Positions 14,716 through 19,906 of a DNA stretch of 19,906 bases are shown here, piece after piece. Source of the stretch: Methanobacteriota archaeon (GTDB lineage: Archaea > Thermoplasmatota > Poseidoniia > Poseidoniales > Poseidoniaceae). The translations under genes were made by a program, and so were the position numbers. Numbering within the stretch: the stretch's first letter is position 1; the number at the start of each line of letters is the position of its first letter. The stretch spans positions 18,487 through 38,392 of the forward strand of contig NZXL01000045.1 of NCBI GenBank assembly GCA_002697705.1, read 5' to 3'. A model generated the notes under the pieces. It was given only the letters and a program-made list of their open reading frames with translations, made no database searches and was not told where the DNA came from.

Positions 14716-16344
14716 TTGAATGATTGGATTTCGATTCCATTGGTTGCTTTCCCACTAATTAGCAGTATGATTTTACTAGCTTTTGTTTCCAATGCTTCCC
14801 CAAGAGTTCGTGAAGGACTAGTTAAGCCAATTAGAATGGCTTGTTTGGTTTTCTCACTACTCCTTCTTGTTTTGACAACTGGAATGTTCTTCAAGTATTT
14901 CGGAGAAGTTTCTTGGATGGACATTCAGTTCAATGACTATGAGTACTTCGTAAGTTATGCTTGGATTGATTCACTTGGAATAAACTGGACAGTTGGATTA
15001 GATGCTCTATCTTTCCCAATGGTTTGGTTGACTACATTTTTACTACCAGTGACAATAATTGCTACTTGGAATGAAAAGTATGGCGCTACATATTTCCCTC
15101 TACTATTGATGATGGGTGGGGCTTTGATTGGCGTCTTTGTATCTCTGGACTTATTCATGTTCTATGTGTTCTGGGAACTTACACTAATTCCAATGTTCTT
15201 CTTGATTCTAAAGTGGGGTGGAGCAGATAGAAAGTATGCTGCCCAGAAATTCTTCATCTATACATTTACTGCATCTGTAGTAATGCTTCTAGGTCTAATT
15301 ACTCTATACTTCTTACAAGAACCTAACACCTTGGCTTCCGCTGGCTCAATGACAGGTCGTAGTTTCTCGATTCCTGAATTGATCGATACGGCAAGAACTG
15401 CCAATGTAGGTGACAACTGGTTCTTGGGCAAGACAATGCAGAATATATTATTCGTAATGTTGATGATTGGTTTCTTGGTAAAATTGCCAGCAGTACCTTT
15501 CCACACTTGGCTGCCTGATGCTCACGTTCAAGCACCTACTGGTGGTTCAATGCTTCTAGCAGGTGTAATGCTGAAGATGGGTGCATACGGAATGTTTAGA
15601 TTACCTCTAAGCCTATTCCCTCATGCATTATACCATTTCCAACTAGCATTGATGATTATTGGAATGGTATCTCTTGTATGGGGTGCAATTGTTTGTTTGG
15701 GTCAAACTAACTTGAAGAAAATGGTTGCTTATTCATCGGTTTCTCACATGGGTGTAATTCTAATTGGTATTGCTACAATGCAACCTATGGGTTGGGCAGC
15801 CGCACTATTCATGATGTTCGCTCACGGTATTATCAGTCCAATGCTATTCGCTGTTTGTGGTGCATTCAAACATCATTATCATAGCATGGAAATTGGTGCA
15901 ATGCGTGGAATGGCAAAACATTCACCATGGCTTGCAACTTCCATGATGTTTGCTTGGATGGCTTCTTTGGGTCTTCCATTACTTGCAGGTTTCGTTGCAG
16001 AAATTATGATGCTTATCGCTTTGTGGCATATGATTTCTTTGGATGGATGGAGTATTTGGTGGATGGTTGGTCCAGCACTGGTTCTTGCTCTGACTGCGGC
16101 TTACTATCTATGGTCGATGCAGAGAACAATTTTCGAAGGCGGTGATGACACCCAACCACCAGCAAATATGGTAGGTAAGGTAATTCCAGACATATCCAAT
16201 CCGGAAAAGTTTGCAATGCTAATATTAGCCTTCTTTACAATTTTATTCGGTGTAATGCCATGGATTGCTTTAGACATGATGGATGATTGGACCAAACAAA
16301 TTTTCAACGGTTTGATATTATTTGTCGGAAAGGGAGGCGCTTGA
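14716..16344 (+). CDS. nuoM: Complex I subunit M (NuoM), antiporter-like, TTG start
   Basis: NuoM is the middle antiporter-like pumping subunit. The 542-residue protein has the family motifs VGLDALSFPMVWLTTFLLP, FWELTLIPMFF (E154), VKLPAVPFHTWLPDAHVQAP (K256), VMLKMGAYGMFR (K287), NLKKMVAYSSVSHMG, and AGFVAEIMML (E429), so the charged residues expected for proton transfer are present. The start is TTG at 14716, directly after the nuoL stop with no spacer. No in-frame ATG occurs before residue 18, which is already inside the first membrane segment, and a G-rich SD-like stretch (14702-14710) precedes it. ATGs at 14712 and 14720 are out of frame. Confidence 0.96.
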   Translation: MNDWISIPLVAFPLISSMILLAFVSNASPRVREGLVKPIRMACLVFSLLLLVLTTGMFFKYFGEVSWMDIQFNDYEYFVSYAWIDSLGINWTVGLDALSFPMVWLTTFLLPVTIIATWNEKYGATYFPLLLMMGGALIGVFVSLDLFMFYVFWELTLIPMFFLILKWGGADRKYAAQKFFIYTFTASVVMLLGLITLYFLQEPNTLASAGSMTGRSFSIPELIDTARTANVGDNWFLGKTMQNILFVMLMIGFLVKLPAVPFHTWLPDAHVQAPTGGSMLLAGVMLKMGAYGMFRLPLSLFPHALYHFQLALMIIGMVSLVWGAIVCLGQTNLKKMVAYSSVSHMGVILIGIATMQPMGWAAALFMMFAHGIISPMLFAVCGAFKHHYHSMEIGAMRGMAKHSPWLATSMMFAWMASLGLPLLAGFVAEIMMLIALWHMISLDGWSIWWMVGPALVLALTAAYYLWSMQRTIFEGGDDTQPPANMVGKVIPDISNPEKFAMLILAFFTILFGVMPWIALDMMDDWTKQIFNGLILFVGKGGA

Positions 16345-16345
16345 T

Positions 16346-18073
16346 ATGTCTACATTGAAAACTGTTGAACCATTTGGTGATGGTTTCATCTCTGCACTTT
16401 GTCCTGAATTAATTTTATTTGCAGGTTTAATATTACTAATTGTAGTTCCTAATCTAGGGGATGGAAAGTTCAGAATTCCAGGAACTCAAACCAGAATACC
16501 TTGGTTATTAGGCGGTCAAAGATTCAAGTTGACTAGCGACCCAAGATTGCCTTCTTGGATTGCAGTCATTACCATTGGTACATCCTTTGTCATGACCATT
16601 CTTTCTTTCCAAGATGGAGTGGAAAGAACTGCTATTGTTAGCGAAGGAGGCACTCAAATTCTAATGATAAATGCCTTTAGCAGGGTCTTTGAATTGATTT
16701 TCTTTGGTGCTTTGACCCTAGCAGCATTCGCTAGCATGAATAGGTTAGATGTCAAAGGAATAGGTGCGAGGTTATCCACTGATGAATTATACAATAATAG
16801 AAGACAGGGTGATTTCTATATTTTGATGATCACCTGTGCTCTTGGAATGTCTATCGTCGCTCTAGCCCAAGACTTGTTTGTACTATTCATCGGGCTTGAG
16901 TTAGCATCTTTCTCAACCTATGTTCTTGTTGCATTCTTCAAGGAGTCCAAGGCTGGAACTGAGGCGGGAATGAAATATTTCATCGTTGGTTCGGTCGCTT
17001 CAGGAGTAGGTTTGTATGGATTATCAATGTTGTATTTGTGGGCAGGTTCTCTACAATTAGATGTACTGGCAACAACATTTGCCCAATCTGGAAGTGATGC
17101 ACTTCCAATGATTGGTATTGGATTTGTTTTGGTTGGCTTTGGTTTCAAAGTTAGCGCAGCACCTTTCCACTTTGCAGCACCAGATGCCTATTCAGGAGCA
17201 AGCAGTCCAGTGGCGGGCGTTCTTGCCACAGCGAGCAAAGCAATGGGTATCGTTGGTCTTTTGCGAATACTGTTGATAGTTGCAGCACCAGAGTCTAGTG
17301 AAGATGGTACAGTTTGGCTTGTTTGTCTTGGATTATTATCTGTAATTACAATGACTTGGGGCAACTTAGCTGCTCTTGGCAGTACTAATCCTAAGAGGAT
17401 GCTTGCTTACTCTTCTGTAGCCCATGCAGGTTACATGCTTGCAGCGATTACCGCTATTGGAGCATGGAATTGGGATGAAACATTATCAGGAGATCCTGGA
17501 GAAGCGGCAGTGGTTGTATTGACCGCATTGATGTTCCACTTGATGGTATTGGTAGCATTCAAATTGGGTGCATTCCTTGTCTTATCTGTTCTTGAATCAG
17601 AAGGTGGCGGCTCGAGATTATCTTCTCTTGGTGGGCTTGCCAAGAGAGAACCATTCCTTGCAGTTGCCATGTTTATCTTCATGATTTCATTAGCAGGTGT
17701 CCCACCTCTGGCAGGATTTATGTCGAAATTACTAGTGATAATGGGAATTGTTAAAGTTGCTCTTGGTGACATGAGTGAGGCATTAGCAACAGGTAGCGAA
17801 CTCGGATTATCTGATGTTCATTGGGTCTGGTGGTTAGCATTAGCCATGGTCATCAATTCAGCAATTTCAGTTTACTACTACCTGAGAATTGGAGTCGTAA
17901 TGTTCTTTGAGGAACCTGAAGAAGGTAAAACAGGTCCTCTTCCAGCAGGATGGCAAGTTCGCTTTGCAATTCTTGCCTGTTTACTTGCTACAGTATTCAT
18001 GGGAGTTGCAAGCGATAAGATTCTTGAAATCTGTGAAATTGCAGCACAAAGTTTCAATTATAATTGGGCATAA
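16346..18073 (+). CDS. nuoN: Complex I subunit N (NuoN), antiporter-like
   Basis: NuoN is the antiporter-like pumping subunit next to NuoK. The 575-residue product shows FIGLELASFSTYVLVAF (E185), GFGFKVSAAPFHFAAPDAY (K268), VLATASKAMGIVGLLR (K298) and NPKRMLAYSSVAHAGYML (K350), all hallmarks of this paralogue; the FHxxxPDxY form separates it from NuoL/NuoM, which have WLPDA. Fourteen or so hydrophobic segments are visible. The ATG at 16346 lies one base after the nuoM stop, with AGGGAGG just upstream. The frame is open further back, but that would run into nuoM. It is the last nuo gene and ends with TAA, followed by a 65-base gap. Confidence 0.96.
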   Translation: MSTLKTVEPFGDGFISALCPELILFAGLILLIVVPNLGDGKFRIPGTQTRIPWLLGGQRFKLTSDPRLPSWIAVITIGTSFVMTILSFQDGVERTAIVSEGGTQILMINAFSRVFELIFFGALTLAAFASMNRLDVKGIGARLSTDELYNNRRQGDFYILMITCALGMSIVALAQDLFVLFIGLELASFSTYVLVAFFKESKAGTEAGMKYFIVGSVASGVGLYGLSMLYLWAGSLQLDVLATTFAQSGSDALPMIGIGFVLVGFGFKVSAAPFHFAAPDAYSGASSPVAGVLATASKAMGIVGLLRILLIVAAPESSEDGTVWLVCLGLLSVITMTWGNLAALGSTNPKRMLAYSSVAHAGYMLAAITAIGAWNWDETLSGDPGEAAVVVLTALMFHLMVLVAFKLGAFLVLSVLESEGGGSRLSSLGGLAKREPFLAVAMFIFMISLAGVPPLAGFMSKLLVIMGIVKVALGDMSEALATGSELGLSDVHWVWWLALAMVINSAISVYYYLRIGVVMFFEEPEEGKTGPLPAGWQVRFAILACLLATVFMGVASDKILEICEIAAQSFNYNWA

Positions 18074-18138
18074 AATCACACTTAAACGGGTGATGCCTTC
18101 AATAAGGGTTGACCATCAGCCCATATTAGTGAGACATT
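18074..18138 (+). promoter_or_regulatory. Putative promoter/leader region of the aIF1A gene
   Basis: This 65-base gap separates nuoN from the aIF1A gene. A CATAAAAT element and CACTTAAAC (18079-18087) are TATA/BRE candidates; the second resembles CACTTGAAAA before nuoA. The inverted copy of the 12-base element lies at 18100-18111. A possible hairpin pairs GGGTGATG (18088-18095) with CATCA-G-CCC (18114-18122) with one bulged base and an 18-base loop. GTGAG at 18129-18133 is the likely SD. No convincing T-run terminator for the nuo operon is seen, so read-through into aIF1A is possible. Confidence 0.35.
18100..18111. repeat. 12-bp element CAATAAGGGTTG, inverted copy of 6147-6158
   Basis: This is the exact reverse complement of the element upstream of nuoA, here 27 bases before the GTG start of the aIF1A gene. 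It lies in the loop of the possible hairpin described for this gap. It may be a shared control element; coincidence is possible. Confidence 0.4.
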
Positions 18139-18807
18139 GTGGGTCGTAGACGTGAAGAAAAAGTAGACGTGGAAGAACTAGCCCGTCTAGAGAATCCAGA
18201 AGATGGTTCTTCTGGAAAGATTCGTGTCAAAATGCCGAACCGCAAAATAAACGAAATGTTCGCTTTAGCAGAACAAATTCTTGGTGGTCGAAGAGTAACT
18301 ATTCTTTGTGAAGATGGAGAAACGAGGTTAGCTAGAATCCCTGGCAAGATGAGAAGGCGACAATGGGTTAGAGAAGGTGACTTAATCATCGTTTGGCCTT
18401 GGGATTTCCAAGACTCCAAAGCAGATGTCAAACACAGATATACCAAAACTCAAGCAATGTACTTATCGCGTAAAGGAGTTCTACCAGATGATGTCGATGT
18501 ATTTGGCATGAATGTCAGTCATGATGATGATGATGAACACGACGATCTATTTGGAACTGTAGATACCGATGATGATGATGACTTATTTGGGGAGGCAGAC
18601 ACTCCAGATGATGACGATGATGATGATTTATTCGGTGACAGTGAAGATGAGGGAGAGGATGATTCAACCCCTCAAGAAGAGGTTTCTGAAGAAAATCCAG
18701 AAGAGTCGGAAGAAGTATTTGAGGCAGTAGAAGAATATCCTGCTACCGAAGAAGAAGATGAAGACGATGATGATGATGACATCGACATCGATTCACTATT
18801 TGGTTAG
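18139..18807 (+). CDS. Translation initiation factor aIF1A with long acidic DDLFG-repeat tail
   Basis: aIF1A binds the A site of the small ribosomal subunit during initiation. The 222-residue product begins with the family's basic N-terminus and an OB-fold: VKMPNRKINEMFALAEQILGG, RVTILCEDGETRLARIPGKMRRRQWVREGD and LIIVWPWDFQDSKADV (about residues 30-97), followed by a short helix region to about 117. Typical archaeal aIF1A stops near 100-115 residues; here about 100 more follow, mostly Asp/Glu. Within them are DVFG (120-123), DDLFG (135-139, 147-151, 162-166) and a terminal DSLFG (218-222). Eukaryotic eIF1A also ends in an acidic tail that binds eIF5B, so a comparable contact is an inference. 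The GTG start is set by the conserved N-terminus, with GTGAG upstream. A RIO1 gene follows 14 bases later, a pairing common in archaea. Confidence 0.93.
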   Translation: MGRRREEKVDVEELARLENPEDGSSGKIRVKMPNRKINEMFALAEQILGGRRVTILCEDGETRLARIPGKMRRRQWVREGDLIIVWPWDFQDSKADVKHRYTKTQAMYLSRKGVLPDDVDVFGMNVSHDDDDEHDDLFGTVDTDDDDDLFGEADTPDDDDDDDLFGDSEDEGEDDSTPQEEVSEENPEESEEVFEAVEEYPATEEEDEDDDDDDIDIDSLFG

Positions 18808-18821
18808 GATTTATTGGCCTT

Positions 18822-19820
18822 ATGGGTGGTCAAATGAAAGATTTAGACGACGATTGGGATGAACTTGCCATAAACAAGAACCGTCGTCCCCGTAAAAAAT
18901 CTAAATTCAAGAATTCTGAACATCAAAAGGATGCAGAATTTTCCCGATATGAGGAAAAACAATTCATTGATACTCTAGAGAGTAAATCTGGAAAGTATTC
19001 TTGGATGAAAGAAAAGCGATACAAAACGATGTTTAGGAATATCGAAGATAAAATCCAAGGTGCGATGGGAAAAGGTCCTTTTGAATGGGTTGATAGAAGA
19101 GTTTTCGACCAAGTCTTTGATAGATTAACTTTGATGTCACTGTATAAATTGATGAAAAACGGAGTCATAGATACGCTAGACTTCCCAGTGGCGAGAGGAA
19201 AAGAGGCTCACGTTTTCCATGGCACAGATATAGATGGAAATCCAGTGGCAGTCAAAATATTCCACACATCAAATGCAGTTTTCAAGAATCTCATGCAATA
19301 CATAGAGGGAGACCCTAGATTTACTGGACTTAGGCGTAGACATCGAGATTTAGTTGATATTTGGGTTCGTAAAGAACAAAGAAACCTTACCCGTTTAGCC
19401 AAATGGTGGCTTAGAGTTCCTAAGCCATTAGGATTACACAAGAATGTCTTGGTAATGGATTACTTAGGAGATGAAACTTCTCCTTTTCCCAAACTACGTG
19501 AAGTTAAGGTCGAAGAACCACAACCTGTCTATGATGAATTACTCGAGTTTTTAGCGGTTTCATGGCAAAAAGCAAATTTGGTTCATGGTGATTTTTCTCC
19601 ATTCAATATTTTATGGAATGATGAGGATAAGCCAGTGGTAATCGATGTAGGACAAGCGGTTATACAATCACACCCTAAAGCACAAGATTTCCTTGTTAGA
19701 GATGTTACTAGATTAGTCGAATGGGGTCAAAAGAATAACTTAGATGTTGATTTGGCTGAAGCGATGTATGATGTGCTAAACATGGATCTAAGTCATGTAG
19801 AAGAAGTTTCTATTGATTGA
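18822..19820 (+). CDS. rio1: RIO1-type atypical serine kinase/ATPase
   Basis: RIO1 kinases act in maturation of the small ribosomal subunit. The 332-residue protein shows the RIO family core: an altered glycine loop RGKEAHVF (residues 125-132), VAVKIF with the ATP-binding K145, the catalytic loop VHGDFSPFN with D257 and N262, and the metal-binding IDVGQ with D275. The spacing and the HGDFSPFN...IDVGQAV pair fit RIO1 better than RIO2, and no RIO2-type winged-helix N-terminus is apparent. The first 50 residues are very basic and may contact rRNA. Two starts are possible: ATG 18822 and ATG 18834. The second has GGGTGGT just upstream and would remove four residues. Its position after aIF1A fits co-expression of ribosome-assembly and initiation genes. 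Confidence 0.93.
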   Translation: MGGQMKDLDDDWDELAINKNRRPRKKSKFKNSEHQKDAEFSRYEEKQFIDTLESKSGKYSWMKEKRYKTMFRNIEDKIQGAMGKGPFEWVDRRVFDQVFDRLTLMSLYKLMKNGVIDTLDFPVARGKEAHVFHGTDIDGNPVAVKIFHTSNAVFKNLMQYIEGDPRFTGLRRRHRDLVDIWVRKEQRNLTRLAKWWLRVPKPLGLHKNVLVMDYLGDETSPFPKLREVKVEEPQPVYDELLEFLAVSWQKANLVHGDFSPFNILWNDEDKPVVIDVGQAVIQSHPKAQDFLVRDVTRLVEWGQKNNLDVDLAEAMYDVLNMDLSHVEEVSID

Positions 19821-19822
19821 GT

Positions 19823-19906
19823 TCATTCTTCTTCCCAATTAATTTCTTCATCTGCAGATAGTTCCATCATTTCTTCCACTGCTTCTTCATCAGCAGGGTC
19901 AACTTG
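19823..19906 (-). CDS. C-terminal end of a convergent gene with acidic tail (5' partial, runs off the window)
   Basis: On the minus strand, one frame is open from the window edge for 27 codons to a TGA stop at 19825-19823, while the other two minus frames stop within 39 bases. It reads as a strongly acidic tail (DPADEEAVEEMMELSADEE and INWEEE before the stop). Its stop lies two bases from the RIO1 stop, giving tightly packed convergent genes. Too little is visible to name it; acidic C-termini occur in many proteins of this kind of genome, including the aIF1A nearby. Confidence 0.6.
   Translation of the reverse strand, partial: QVDPADEEAVEEMMELSADEEINWEEE

Noticed and set aside
18088..18122. 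Hairpin after nuoN as a terminator
   Set aside because: The stem is short with a bulge and an 18-base loop and is not followed by a T-run; it may equally be part of the aIF1A leader.
18520..18800. GAT/GAC/GAA microsatellite-like DNA in the aIF1A gene
   Set aside because: Asp and Glu codons are mixed and the LFG codons vary between copies, so this looks like selection on an acidic protein tail and not an expanded DNA repeat.
1..19906. tRNA, rRNA, CRISPR array, insertion sequence or phage genes
   Set aside because: The gaps between genes are at most about 120 bases, with no cloverleaf, spaced direct repeats, terminal inverted repeats or transposase/phage proteins seen.

Overview
The window looks like a chromosomal segment of a marine planktonic euryarchaeon. 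Marine Group II / Candidatus Poseidoniales is my best guess, made from gene content and style and not from a database match. Supporting signs are an archaeal translation factor aIF1A beside a RIO1-type kinase, a complex I operon with no NADH-oxidising genes and a split nuoJ (as in methanogen fpo operons), AT-rich DNA, tightly packed genes with GGTGA-type ribosome binding sites, and very large surface proteins built of CARDB/NEW3-like beta-sandwich repeats.

Layout. Positions 1-2493 hold the 3' part of a large membrane-anchored surface protein. It has a CARDB-like ectodomain, one membrane segment, a Pro/Ala-rich linker and a Cys/His RING-like zinc module at the C-terminus. Positions 2537-6094 hold a second large surface protein with a signal peptide, about seven beta-sandwich repeats and a C-terminal multi-pass membrane domain that resembles DUF4234. 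A perfect 20-bp palindrome lies over its 5' end. Positions 6213-18073 hold a twelve-gene operon in the order nuoA-B-C-D-H-I-J(N half)-J(C half)-K-L-M-N. Positions 18139-18807 encode aIF1A with a long acidic tail, and 18822-19820 encode a RIO1-like kinase. From 19906 back to 19823 on the minus strand is the 3' end of a convergent gene, two bases from the RIO1 stop. All other genes are on the plus strand.

Function. The nuo operon encodes the membrane arm (A, H, J, K, L, M, N) and the quinone-module/connecting subunits (B, C, D, I) of a proton- or ion-pumping complex I. NuoE, NuoF and NuoG, the NADH-oxidising module, are absent here, so the electron donor is not NADH through the standard module. 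Three subunits depart from the usual pattern. NuoI has about 75 extra residues between its two 4Fe-4S motifs, including a small SH3/Tudor-like beta segment. NuoH has about 60 extra residues in its first cytoplasmic loop and an extra C-terminal membrane segment. NuoA lacks the otherwise near-universal Glu of its FDxE motif and has a lengthened loop. NuoI, NuoH and NuoA meet around the quinone entrance, so these changes may mark a remodelled electron-input face. This is the strongest candidate here for something undescribed.

The other notable signal is the aIF1A tail. It carries three exact DDLFG motifs, a terminal DSLFG and a degenerate DVFG in an Asp/Glu-rich stretch, which recalls the acidic C-terminal tail of eukaryotic eIF1A. 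No tRNA, rRNA, CRISPR array, insertion sequence or attachment site was seen. No gene-free stretch exceeds about 120 bases.
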